The notes below the pieces were generated by a model, which searched no databases, had not been told where the DNA came from, and saw nothing but the letters and a program-made list of their open reading frames with translations. Below are positions 25,925 through 33,836 of a stretch of 64,000 nucleotides of DNA, in pieces. Position numbers and translations under genes: made by a program. Every line of letters starts with the position of its first letter. Position 1 is the first letter of the stretch. This stretch comes from Catenulispora sp. GP43 (GTDB lineage: Bacteria > Actinomycetota > Actinomycetes > Streptomycetales > Catenulisporaceae), in the NCBI RefSeq assembly GCF_041260665.1, contig NZ_JBGCCT010000006.1:62001-126000 (forward strand). The letters run 5' to 3'.

Positions 25925-26593
25925 ATGATCGACGTCGAACTCGTCCTCCCGGCCGGCTGGGCCGTCCTGCCCACCGCACCGGACACCGAACGCGTCCGCA
26001 AGTGGGCCGTGGACCGCATCATCACCAGAGCGCTGCCCGACACTCTGCCCCGCGACAGTGCCGAACCCTGGCGCCGCGAACTGCGCAAGCAACTGACCAC
26101 CGCCACCGACGAGGCCGCGCGCAACGGCGCCCGCTGGGTGGTCCTGCCCCTGCGGGAGTTCAACGGCACCCGCATCCCGGGCTCGCTGCTGCTGACCATC
26201 CTGGAGGACCAGGATCCCCAGGACCCCGAACGCCTGCTGGCCTCGATCCTCGACGACGCCGGCCCGAACGGCTCCTGCGTCGACGTCGGCGGCGCCCCCG
26301 CGGCGCGGATCTCGGCGGTGATCCACCAGCAGATGTACGGCAAGGAGACGGCCGGCGTGCGGGTCTCGTACTACCTGCCGCACCCCGACCGTCCCGGTGT
26401 CTGGGGCCTGCTGACCTTCAGCGTGCTGGCCGGCGCCGACGCCGACGACCCGGTGGTCCGCGGCATCGTGTTCCTGTTCGACACCATCATCTCCACGCTG
26501 CGCTGGGTCGAGCGCGCCGCCGCCCCCACCCAGGACGAGGTGCTGGCCATGGTGACGGCGACTGTCGCGGAGATCGAGGGGGTGCCGGCCTGA
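25925..26593 (+). CDS. T7SS-operon protein of unknown function (222 aa)
   Basis: A 222-residue protein without signal peptide or transmembrane helix: MIDVELVLPAGWAVLP is followed by amphipathic helices and the block RWVVLPLREFNGTRIPGSLLL, then PGVWGLLTFSVLAGAD. The fold looks mixed alpha/beta. It could be a chaperone-type protein of the locus (by position, like EspG in ESX systems), but I see no sequence match. It ends convergent with the anti-sigma-like gene, one base away. Confidence 0.72.
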   Translation: MIDVELVLPAGWAVLPTAPDTERVRKWAVDRIITRALPDTLPRDSAEPWRRELRKQLTTATDEAARNGARWVVLPLREFNGTRIPGSLLLTILEDQDPQDPERLLASILDDAGPNGSCVDVGGAPAARISAVIHQQMYGKETAGVRVSYYLPHPDRPGVWGLLTFSVLAGADADDPVVRGIVFLFDTIISTLRWVERAAAPTQDEVLAMVTATVAEIEGVPA

Positions 26594-26594
26594 G

Positions 26595-27689
26595 TCAGGG
26601 GACGAAGACATCGGTGGTCCACTGCTTCTCGTCCGTGCCGAGCAGCGTGATGCGGTCGAGCAGGCCCTTGGCCCCGCCGACCTCTTCGTACTCCCAGACA
26701 CTGCCCGAGGAGTCCACGCACGCGTCCAGCCCCGCCGCCGTCTTGCACTCGATCCCCTTGACGGCCTTCGTATCGGTCAGCGTGCCGTGCTGGCCGATCT
26801 CGATCGAGACGTTGGCGCCGCCCCAGTCGAACACCAGCATCACGCTGAACGTCCCCGGCGCTCCGGCGCCGAACCCGCCTGGGCGCCATAGAAATGTCCG
26901 GTCCGGCCTGAAGTACGCCGGGAGCCCGGAGACGCGCAGCGGCATCGGGACCGTGTCCGGGACGTCCGTCACCTCGGTCGCGATGCGCAGCAGCCACTCC
27001 TGCCATTGCGCCGAGACCGGAGGGGAAGTCGGCGCGGTGGGGCTGTCTGTCCATTTCTTAGCGTCCGGGGGCAGCCCGGCGATCTTGTTCGTCGAGGCGG
27101 GGCTGCCCCAGTTGACGCTCCAGGCGATCTGGACCCAGCGGTCGTCCTTGGCCGGGAAACGCAGCTGGAAGTCGCCCAACAAGCCGCCACCCGAGGACTG
27201 GGTGACCCAGTACGCCTGGCGCCCGTCGTTCAGCTTCACCGGGATCAGGCGCTGGGTGGCGGCCACCGTGCCGGGGCCCTTTCCCTGCATCATCTGCAAG
27301 TCCAGACGCGGCGCGCCGTCCGGGGTCTTGTCCCCCTGGGCGACCACGTCGTTGCCGGCGCCGATCCCGATGGCCGCGTAGCTCACGTTCGGCAGCGCCG
27401 CGGGCAGCCACCCGAAGTCCACGTCCTTGGCCAACGGGTCCGTGCCGATCCCGGAAGCGGCCACCGGCGTGGCCGGCGGCGGCGTCCCGCCTGGCCCGAA
27501 CGCCGCCACGATGCCGAAGACCGCCGCCACCGCCAGGGCCCCGGTGCCACCGACCGCCGAGGTGCGATGCGCCAGCACCCGGCGGCGGCCGCCGGCGGCG
27601 GTCCGGACCGGATCGAACGGGCTCGCCGGCGCCGGGGCGTCGGCCAGGTCGGCCAGCCGCGTGCGCAGCCGCTGGAAATCTTCGTTCAC
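26595..27689 (-). CDS. Single-pass membrane protein coupled to sigma factor (anti-sigma-like)
   Basis: A 364-residue protein with a short cytoplasmic head (about 1-40), one transmembrane helix (GTGALAVAAVFGIVAAFG, about 47-65) and a large extracytoplasmic domain of about 290 residues. It is translationally coupled to the SigE-family sigma gene (GTGA overlap at 27686-27689). That topology and coupling suggest an anti-sigma or sensing partner, but no zinc-binding anti-sigma motif (HxxxCxxC) is visible in the head. GTG 27689 was chosen because of the overlap. Confidence 0.75.
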   Translation of the reverse strand: MNEDFQRLRTRLADLADAPAPASPFDPVRTAAGGRRRVLAHRTSAVGGTGALAVAAVFGIVAAFGPGGTPPPATPVAASGIGTDPLAKDVDFGWLPAALPNVSYAAIGIGAGNDVVAQGDKTPDGAPRLDLQMMQGKGPGTVAATQRLIPVKLNDGRQAYWVTQSSGGGLLGDFQLRFPAKDDRWVQIAWSVNWGSPASTNKIAGLPPDAKKWTDSPTAPTSPPVSAQWQEWLLRIATEVTDVPDTVPMPLRVSGLPAYFRPDRTFLWRPGGFGAGAPGTFSVMLVFDWGGANVSIEIGQHGTLTDTKAVKGIECKTAAGLDACVDSSGSVWEYEEVGGAKGLLDRITLLGTDEKQWTTDVFVP

Positions 27690-28225
27690 AGTCCTCGTCC
27701 TTCCATGGTGTCGTCGCCGGATGCCGCCAGACGGACCCGCAGCGATCTCAGCCCGCGCGCGGTCTGGCTCTTGACGGTGCCTGTCGAGCACCGCAGGATC
27801 TCAGCGGTCTGCTCCACCGACAGGTCGCAGTAGTGGCGCAGGACCACCGCCGCACGCTGTTTCGGCGGCAGCGCCGCCAGCGCGGTGCGCAGGTCCAGAG
27901 CGGCGTCCAGATCCAGGGCCGTCGCCGAGCGTGCGTCGGCCAGCATCTCCGGATCCGGCTCCCGCTGGTGGTTGACGACCCGCTGCCACCACGGCCCGCG
28001 CTGCTCGGCCAGGAACGTGTTGATCAAGGTCCGCCGCGCGTAGCCGTCGACGTTCTCGACCTGCCCGGCCCGGTGCCAGCCGATGTAGAGCTTCAGCATG
28101 CTCGCCTGCACGAGGTCGTCGGCGCGATGCCAGTCCCCGCACAGCAGATACGCCACCTTGCGCAGCCACGGGGCTCTGGCCCTGGCGAACTCGACGAACT
28201 CGGCGTCCCGCTCCGGTTCTCTCAT
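27686..28225 (-). CDS. SigE-family ECF sigma factor
   Basis: A 179-residue ECF-type sigma factor. Region 2 is seen as ARAPWLRKVAYLLCGDWHRADDLVQASMLKLYIGW and region 4 as LPPKQRAAVVLRHYCDLSVEQTAEILRCSTGTVKSQTARGLRSLR. It redirects RNA polymerase to a stress or envelope regulon. ATG 28225 was preferred to an adjacent TTG. Its stop overlaps the start of the membrane partner. A likely autoregulatory promoter lies in the 163-bp gap up to the DUF6412-like gene. Confidence 0.92.
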   Translation of the reverse strand: MREPERDAEFVEFARARAPWLRKVAYLLCGDWHRADDLVQASMLKLYIGWHRAGQVENVDGYARRTLINTFLAEQRGPWWQRVVNHQREPDPEMLADARSATALDLDAALDLRTALAALPPKQRAAVVLRHYCDLSVEQTAEILRCSTGTVKSQTARGLRSLRVRLAASGDDTMEGRGL

Positions 28226-28317
28226 CAACCGTCCACCCCCCTCTCATCCTTGCGATCGCAGCGCCGGTGGACGCTGCCGGATCCCTAATGCGCGGGGACA
28301 GGCGGCAGGTTGCACCG

Positions 28318-28363
28318 CACCGGCATCCTCTCCGCAGTCGCACCGGCATCCTCTCCGCAGTCG
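28318..28363 (+). repeat. 23-bp tandem duplication in intergenic DNA
   Basis: Two exact adjacent copies of a 23-bp unit (beginning CACCGGCATCCTC and ending GCAGTCG) lie between the sigma gene and the small membrane protein gene. A third, partial copy start (CGCCGG) follows. Confidence 0.85.
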
Positions 28364-28388
28364 CGCCGGCGGTTGTACGCTGACCTCT

Positions 28389-28688
28389 GTGACGCACCGA
28401 GCAGCGGCCGCCGCGAGCCTGCTCGCCGCCGTCGCCACGCTCCTGGCGCTGGTCGGCGGCCAGAACACGGCCGTGCTCGTCGCCTCGGCGACCGCCCTGG
28501 CGCTGCTCGCTGCGACACTTCGCCGCAGCGCCTTCGCGGTGCTGATGGCCGGGACCGCCGTGGCCGCGCAGACCGCCGCCGCCGCGCGCTCCTCGTTGCG
28601 CGACACCGCGTTCCTGCCGCAACGCGACCCCGACGCGGATGGCAAACCTCACCCCCGAGCACCGGGATCGGACCCCGCGACCGTCTGA
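28389..28688 (+). CDS. Small membrane protein, DUF6412-like
   Basis: A 99-residue protein with two hydrophobic helices (SLLAAVATLLALVGG and AVLVASATALALLAAT) and a C-terminal signature RDTAFLPQRDPDADGKPHPRAPG, which I associate with actinomycete DUF6412 proteins. The next gene on the strand encodes a YidC/Oxa1-type insertase, the usual companion. GTG 28389 was chosen since the helix follows directly. Its role is unknown; membrane insertion partner by context. Confidence 0.7.
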   Translation: MTHRAAAAASLLAAVATLLALVGGQNTAVLVASATALALLAATLRRSAFAVLMAGTAVAAQTAAAARSSLRDTAFLPQRDPDADGKPHPRAPGSDPATV

Positions 28689-28791
28689 CCGGTTGCTGGT
28701 TCTCCTCGCCGCAGCACTCTTCTTTCCAGCACCGGCCCGCCGGTCCATCTCGCCGATCTCACCAGTCCGCAAGATGCCCGAAGGGTTCACC

Positions 28792-29520
28792 ATGTCGCTC
28801 TACACCCTGCTCACGCCTGCCATCGTCGCCGCCTACCACGCCGTGACCGGCCTGTCCCTCATGCTCGTCCCCGTCCTCGGCGGCCTCGGACCGGCCGCCG
28901 CGATCGTCATGTTCACCGCCGCCGTCCGCCTGTGCCTGCACCCGCTGAACCGCGCGCAGATGACCGCCCAGTTGGCTGCGCAGAAGCAGCGCGCCGCGCT
29001 GGCGCCAGCCGTGGCGAAGCTTCAGCGCAAGTACAAGAACGACCCGCTGCGCGTCCAGCGCGAGACCGTCGAGCTCTACCGGGCCAACGGGGTGAAGCTG
29101 GTGCCCGGCATCGGCCTCGGGCTGGTGCAGATCCCGGTGTTCATCGTGGTGTACCGGCTCTTCGTGGCGCCGACCATCGGGGGGCACCGCAACGCGCTGC
29201 TCGGCGACCGGCTGTTCGGCGTCGGCCTCGGCTCGCACCTGCGCGACGCCTTCAGCGGCGCGGGCTCCTCAGTGGTGCTCGGTCACGTCGCCGTGTTCGC
29301 GGTGCTGATCGCGGCGCTCGCCGTCCTCGCGACGTGGTCTTCGCGCCGGATGCGGAACAGCGCCACGACCGACGCGGCTCCGAAGTTCATGACCCTGATG
29401 CCGTACTTCTCGGTGCTGGGCGCGGTCGTGCTCCCGCTGGCCAGCAGCCTCTACGTGGCGACCACGACCTTGTGGACGCTCGTGGAACGGCGCCGCCTGG
29501 TCGCGCCTGCTCAGTCCTGA
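28792..29520 (+). CDS. YidC/Oxa1-family membrane protein insertase
   Basis: A 242-residue integral membrane protein. The core of five hydrophobic segments and the charged loop LNRAQMTAQLAAQKQRAALAP...LQRKYKNDP follow the YidC/Oxa1 pattern. IPVFIVVYRLF is the conserved helix. It is smaller than the housekeeping YidC and lacks a signal peptide lipobox, matching the second YidC-like copy found in actinomycetes. ATG 28792 has a GAAGGG site. Its stop overlaps the convergent DinB-like gene by 10 bp. Confidence 0.88.
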   Translation: MSLYTLLTPAIVAAYHAVTGLSLMLVPVLGGLGPAAAIVMFTAAVRLCLHPLNRAQMTAQLAAQKQRAALAPAVAKLQRKYKNDPLRVQRETVELYRANGVKLVPGIGLGLVQIPVFIVVYRLFVAPTIGGHRNALLGDRLFGVGLGSHLRDAFSGAGSSVVLGHVAVFAVLIAALAVLATWSSRRMRNSATTDAAPKFMTLMPYFSVLGAVVLPLASSLYVATTTLWTLVERRRLVAPAQS

Positions 29521-30008
29521 ACGACCCACTGGGTGCCGTCGACCAGTTCCCGCACCACATCCAGGTGTCCCGCGTGCGTCGCGGTCTCGGTGATGTGGTG
29601 CAGGACGATCTGCCGCACCGAGTCCAGCCGCCACGTCCCGAACACGTACTCCGGCCACCACGTCGGCGCCGCGTCCAGATCGCACTCGGCCAGCACCGCG
29701 TCCGCGAGCGCGGCCTCGGCGCGGTAGCGCGCGAAGACCTCCTCGGCCGGGAGGTCAGAGTCCTGCTTCCAGCCGTTGGGTTCCCGGCGCTGCACCGCGT
29801 CGATGACCTCCTGGTCGCGCGCGATGACGCCGCGGAACCAGAACCGCTCGTCGTCGTACGTCAGGTGGCTCACCAGCGCCAGGCAGGTCCAGCCGGACGG
29901 CAGGATCGGCCGGCGCAGCGTCTCCTCGTCCAGGCCCTCCAGGGCGCCGAGGATGTGCCCGCGTTGGTTCTGGAGGTAGCGGAGGAGGTTCGCGCGCTCT
30001 TCGGTCAC
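29511..30008 (-). CDS. DinB/DUF664-like protein
   Basis: A 165-residue four-helix-bundle protein: RYLQNQRGHILGALEGLDEETLRRPILPSGWTCLALVSHL, DDERFWFRGVIA, and LHHITETATHAGHLDVVREL. Histidines in SHL and HHITETATHAGHLD are the expected metal ligands of DinB/maleylpyruvate-isomerase-like proteins, which often act in mycothiol-dependent reactions. GTG 30008 is preferred over the longer start at 30068, which would overlap the Zur-like box. Confidence 0.85.
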   Translation of the reverse strand: MTEERANLLRYLQNQRGHILGALEGLDEETLRRPILPSGWTCLALVSHLTYDDERFWFRGVIARDQEVIDAVQRREPNGWKQDSDLPAEEVFARYRAEAALADAVLAECDLDAAPTWWPEYVFGTWRLDSVRQIVLHHITETATHAGHLDVVRELVDGTQWVVQD

Positions 30009-30052
30009 CCGGCGAACTGTAGAGGAGGGCGGTGACAGGCGACCTTGCCAAG

Positions 30053-30067
30053 TGGAAACGATTTTCA
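30053..30067. promoter_or_regulatory. Zur-box-like palindrome 1
   Basis: TGGAAACGATTTTCA, an imperfect 15-bp palindrome close to the actinobacterial Zur consensus TGAAAATGATTTTCA. It lies 56 bp upstream of the zinc-binding lipoprotein gene, 34 bp centre-to-centre from a second box. Confidence 0.7.
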
Positions 30068-30086
30068 TATGCTCTCTACTAGTACT

Positions 30087-30101
30087 TGAAAACGGTTTTC
30101 A
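30087..30101. promoter_or_regulatory. Zur-box-like palindrome 2
   Basis: TGAAAACGGTTTTCA, a perfect inverted repeat around a central base, located just before an AAGGAGG ribosome site and 22 bp before ATG 30124. In zinc excess Zur would block the operon. Confidence 0.75.
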
Positions 30102-30123
30102 TCATCAAGGAGGGGGGCTCGCC

Positions 30124-31080
30124 ATGTCCACGAGCCTGAAGCGCGCGGCCGGCGGCCTGCTGGCGGTCGGTGCGGCGGCGGCGCTGGCCGCGGGCTGCTC
30201 GACCAAGTCTGCGGCGCCCGCGGCCGGGAGCGGGGCCGGAAGCGGGAGCGGGAGCGGGTCGAAGATCGCGGTGGTCGCCGCGGAGAACTTCTGGGGGTCG
30301 ATCGCGCTGCAACTCGGCGGAACGCACGTGGTCGAGACGTCGATCATCACCAACCCCGACACCGACCCGCACTCCTACGAGGCCACCCCCAACGACGCCA
30401 AGCTCATCGCCGGCGCGCAGCTGTTCATCCAGAACGGCATCGGCTACGACACCTCCTGGGCCCCCAAACTGGTCTCCGCCAACCCCGCCTCCGGCCGCGA
30501 CGTCCTGACGGTCGGCGACGTCGTGGGCCTCAAGGACGGCGACAACCCGCACCAGTGGTACTCCCACGACAGCGTCTACAAGGTCATCGACGCCATCGTC
30601 GCCGAGTACAAGAAGCTCGACCCGGCCGACGCCGCCTACTTCGACACCCAGAAGCAGACCTTCGAGACCACCACGCTGGCCCCCTACAACCAGCTCGAGT
30701 CCGAGATCAAGGCCACCTACGCCGGCACCCCGATCGGCGCCTCGGAGTCCATCGTCTCCCCGCTGGCCGACTCCCTCGGCCTGAAGATGGCGACGCCGTA
30801 CTCCTTCCTGAAGGACATCTCCGAGGGCAACGACCCCTCGGTCGCGGACAAGACCGCCATCGACGGCCAGATCAAGGGCAGGCAGATCAAGGTCTACGTC
30901 TACAACTCCCAGAACTCCACCCCTGACATCGCCGCTCAGGTGAGTGAGGCCAAGGCCGCCGGGATCCCGGTGACCACCGTGACCGAGACCCTCTCCCCGG
31001 CGTCCGCCACCTTCCAGGACTGGATGGTCGGCGAACTGCAGGGGCTGAAGGCGGCGCTCGCGCAGGCGACAGGACACTGA
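30124..31080 (+). CDS. Zinc ABC transporter substrate-binding lipoprotein
   Basis: A 318-residue lipoprotein of the ZnuA/cluster 9 family. The signal ends with lipobox LAAGC (Cys25), followed by a Ser/Gly linker. DPHSYEAT carries a metal-ligand histidine, and NPHQWY another; GASESIVSPLADSLG and a NSQNSTPDI block follow. A histidine-rich loop is absent. Ligands are typical for zinc or manganese; Zur boxes upstream support zinc. Its stop overlaps the ATP-binding protein start (TGATG). Confidence 0.92.
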   Translation: MSTSLKRAAGGLLAVGAAAALAAGCSTKSAAPAAGSGAGSGSGSGSKIAVVAAENFWGSIALQLGGTHVVETSIITNPDTDPHSYEATPNDAKLIAGAQLFIQNGIGYDTSWAPKLVSANPASGRDVLTVGDVVGLKDGDNPHQWYSHDSVYKVIDAIVAEYKKLDPADAAYFDTQKQTFETTTLAPYNQLESEIKATYAGTPIGASESIVSPLADSLGLKMATPYSFLKDISEGNDPSVADKTAIDGQIKGRQIKVYVYNSQNSTPDIAAQVSEAKAAGIPVTTVTETLSPASATFQDWMVGELQGLKAALAQATGH

Positions 31081-31985
31081 TGATGACCGACAGCCGCCTG
31101 TGCGCCGCGGGCAACGACCCGGTGGCGGTCGTGGAGCTGCGCGGCGCCTCCGCCGCGGTCGGCGGCCGCACCCTGTGGGGCGGCGTCGATCTGACCGTCG
31201 AGTGCGGCGAGTTCGTCGCCGTCCTCGGCCCCAATGGCGTCGGCAAGTCGACCCTCATCAAGGTCCTGCTGGGCGTCCTGCCGGCCGCCGCGGGCGAGGT
31301 GCGGGTCCTGGGTCAGCGGCCCGGTGGCGCCGGCGCGCAGATCGGCTATCTCCCGCAGCGCCGCTCCTTCGACGCCTCGCTGCGCATCCGCGGCATCGAC
31401 GTGGTCCGCCTGGGCCTGGACGGCGACCGCTGGGGCGTCCCGCTGCCGGGAACCGGACGCTTCGGTGCCCGCCGCCGCGCCGGACAAGCCCGGGTCGAGG
31501 AGGTCATCGAGCTGGTCGGCGCCTCGGCCTACGCGCACCGGGCGATCGGCGAGTGCTCCGGCGGCGAGCAGCAGCGCCTGCTCATCGCCCAGGCCCTGGT
31601 CCGCCGGCCCCGGCTGCTGGTGCTGGACGAGCCGCTGGACTCCCTGGACCTGCCGAACCAGGCCTCGGTCGCGGCCCTGATCGGGCGGATATCGCGCTCG
31701 GAGGACGTGGCCGTGGTGATGGTCGCGCACGACGTGAACCCGATCCTGCCCTACCTCGACCGGGTCGTGTACCTGGCCGACGGCGGCGCGGCCTCCGGGA
31801 GCCCGGAGGAGGTCATCACCACCGAGACCCTGTCGAACCTGTTCCGCACGCCGGTCGAGGTGCTGCGGGCCTCGGACGGACGGCTCGTGGTGGTCGGCGG
31901 ACCGGAGGCCCCGGCGCTGCATACCGATCGGCACGTCGATCGCCTTGTCAGTGCCAGGCGTGCGGAGGCCGGCCATGGCCACTGA
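31080..31985 (+). CDS. Zinc ABC transporter ATP-binding protein
   Basis: A 301-residue ABC ATPase: Walker A GPNGVGKS, Q-loop region YLPQRRSF, signature CSGGEQQR, Walker B LLVLDEPLD and the H-loop VMVAHDVN. It powers the two permeases downstream for zinc uptake. The starts ATG 31080 and 31083 are both possible; the first overlaps the lipoprotein stop. The end overlaps the first permease gene by 11 bp. Confidence 0.92.
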   Translation: MMTDSRLCAAGNDPVAVVELRGASAAVGGRTLWGGVDLTVECGEFVAVLGPNGVGKSTLIKVLLGVLPAAAGEVRVLGQRPGGAGAQIGYLPQRRSFDASLRIRGIDVVRLGLDGDRWGVPLPGTGRFGARRRAGQARVEEVIELVGASAYAHRAIGECSGGEQQRLLIAQALVRRPRLLVLDEPLDSLDLPNQASVAALIGRISRSEDVAVVMVAHDVNPILPYLDRVVYLADGGAASGSPEEVITTETLSNLFRTPVEVLRASDGRLVVVGGPEAPALHTDRHVDRLVSARRAEAGHGH

Positions 31986-32877
31986 CTCCGGCCTGTCCTG
32001 GAACCCGATCACCGACATCCAGCAGATGTGGCAGCTGGACTCGATGGTGAACGCCTACCGGGCCGGCACCATCGTCGCCGTCCTGGCCGCCGTCGTCGGC
32101 TGGTTCATGGTCCTGCGACGCCAGACCTTCGCCGGCCACACCGTCGCGTTGGCCGGCTTCCCCGGCGCCGCGGCCGCGGTCTTCCTCGGCATGAGCGCTT
32201 CCTGGGGCTACTTCGGGTTCTGCGTCGGCGCCGGAGCGGTCATCGCGGCGCTGGCGCGCAACGGCAAGGGCGGGATGGCCGAGGAGTCCGCGCTCACCGG
32301 GATCGTGCAGGCCTTCACCCTGGCCTGCGGGATGCTTTTCGTCGCGCTGTACAAGGGCTTCCTCAACGGCGTCAACGCGCTGCTGTTCGGCAGCTTCCTC
32401 GGTGTGACGCCCGGCGACATCGCGGTGCTCGCCGTGGTCGCGGCCGCGGTGCTGGCCGTCATGGCCCTGATCGGACGGCCGCTGTTGTTCGCCTCGGTCG
32501 ACCCGGGCGTGGCCGAGGCCCGGGGCGTCCCGTCGCGGATGCTGGGCGTGCTGTTCCTGGTGCTGCTGGGCGCCACGACCGCCGAGGTCTCGCAGATCAC
32601 CGGCTCGCTGCTGGTGTTCGCGCTGCTGGTGATGCCGGCCGCGACGGCGCAGCGGCTCACTGCGCGCCCGGCGCTGAGCCTGGTCCTGTCGGTGCTGTTC
32701 GCCCTGGCTGTGACGTGGTTCGGGCTGGGCGCGGCGTACTTCTCGCCGTACCCGATCGGCTTCTGGATCACCACGTTCGCGTTCGGTTGCTACCTGCTGG
32801 CGAACGTGTACGGGTTCGTTGTGCGGTGGCGCGGGACCGGCCGGCGGCATGTGGCGGAAGCTTTGGGGGTCTCATGA
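31975..32877 (+). CDS. Zinc ABC transporter permease 1
   Basis: A 300-residue ZnuB-type permease with seven to nine transmembrane helices; FAGHTVALAGFPGAAAAVFLG is the loop-helix block before TM2 in the ABC-3 family, and LLVFALLVMPAATAQRLT is the conserved C-terminal helix. ATG 31975 overlaps the ATPase gene; ATG 32874 of the second permease overlaps its stop. Two permeases in one operon suggest a heterodimeric channel. Confidence 0.9.
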   Translation: MATDSGLSWNPITDIQQMWQLDSMVNAYRAGTIVAVLAAVVGWFMVLRRQTFAGHTVALAGFPGAAAAVFLGMSASWGYFGFCVGAGAVIAALARNGKGGMAEESALTGIVQAFTLACGMLFVALYKGFLNGVNALLFGSFLGVTPGDIAVLAVVAAAVLAVMALIGRPLLFASVDPGVAEARGVPSRMLGVLFLVLLGATTAEVSQITGSLLVFALLVMPAATAQRLTARPALSLVLSVLFALAVTWFGLGAAYFSPYPIGFWITTFAFGCYLLANVYGFVVRWRGTGRRHVAEALGVS

Positions 32878-33836
32878 GCATGTTCAGCCATCCGTTCATG
32901 GTCTACGCGCTGCTCGGCGGAACCGGCATCGCGGCGGCCTGCGGCGTGGTCGGCTTCTTCCTGGTGCTGCGCGCCCAGGTCTTCACCGGCGACGCCCTGT
33001 CGCACGTGGCGTTCACCGGTGCCCTGGCGGCGCTGGCGTTCGGCGTGGACCTGCGCATCGGCCTGTTCACCGCGACGATCGCGGTGGCGCTGCTGCTCGG
33101 CGCGCTGGGCCGGCGCGGCCGGGCCGACGACGTGGTGATCGGCAACGTCTTCGCCTGGATCCTCGGCCTCGGCGTGTTCTTCCTGACGATGTACACCACC
33201 GACCGCTCCGGTTCGGGCAACGGCGCGGCGACGGTCAACGTCCTGTTCGGCTCGATCCTGGGCCTGTCCGCGGGCCAGGCCCAGACCGCGCTGTGGATCG
33301 GCCTCGGCGTGGTCGCGGTCCTGCTGGCCATCGCCCGCCCGCTGCTGTTCGCGACCCTGGACGAGGCCGTCGCCGCCGCCCGCGGCGTCCCGGTCAGGGT
33401 GCTGGCCTTCGTGTTCCTGGCCCTGGTCGGCGCCGCCACCGCCGAAGCCACCCAGGCCGTCGGCGCCCTGCTGCTGCTCGGCCTGCTGGCCGCCCCGGCC
33501 GGCACCGCTCTGGCCCTGACCGACCGCCCCTTCCGCGGCCTGGCCCTGGCCGCCGCCCTGGCGGTGGGGGAGATGTGGGCCGGCCTGACGCTGGCGTACT
33601 TCGTGCCGCGGATGCCGCCGAGTTTCTCGATCACGGCGGTCGCCACGGCGGTGTACGCCGGTGCGATGGTCTACCGGGCGGTCGGGCGGCGGCGGGCTGA
33701 AAGCCTCACCAAGACCAGCAGGACCACCACACACAACACCGCGGCCCCCCAAGCGAAGTACTGCACCGCGGTGAGCAGCCCCACCCGCGTCGCGACGAAC
33801 CCGACGCCCACCACCGGCACACCGACCCCGAGGTAG
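32874..33836 (+). CDS. Zinc ABC transporter permease 2
   Basis: A 320-residue ABC-3-type permease; AQVFTGDALSHVAFTGALAAL is the conserved DxxSH loop, and AVGALLLLGLLAAPAGTAL the conserved late helix. The core seems complete by about residue 275. The final about 50 residues (Thr/Pro-rich, THNTAAPQAKYCTAV onward) are encoded antisense to the MFS gene for 166 bp, so the natural stop may have been lost and the tail may be non-functional. Confidence 0.85.
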   Translation: MSMFSHPFMVYALLGGTGIAAACGVVGFFLVLRAQVFTGDALSHVAFTGALAALAFGVDLRIGLFTATIAVALLLGALGRRGRADDVVIGNVFAWILGLGVFFLTMYTTDRSGSGNGAATVNVLFGSILGLSAGQAQTALWIGLGVVAVLLAIARPLLFATLDEAVAAARGVPVRVLAFVFLALVGAATAEATQAVGALLLLGLLAAPAGTALALTDRPFRGLALAAALAVGEMWAGLTLAYFVPRMPPSFSITAVATAVYAGAMVYRAVGRRRAESLTKTSRTTTHNTAAPQAKYCTAVSSPTRVATNPTPTTGTPTPR

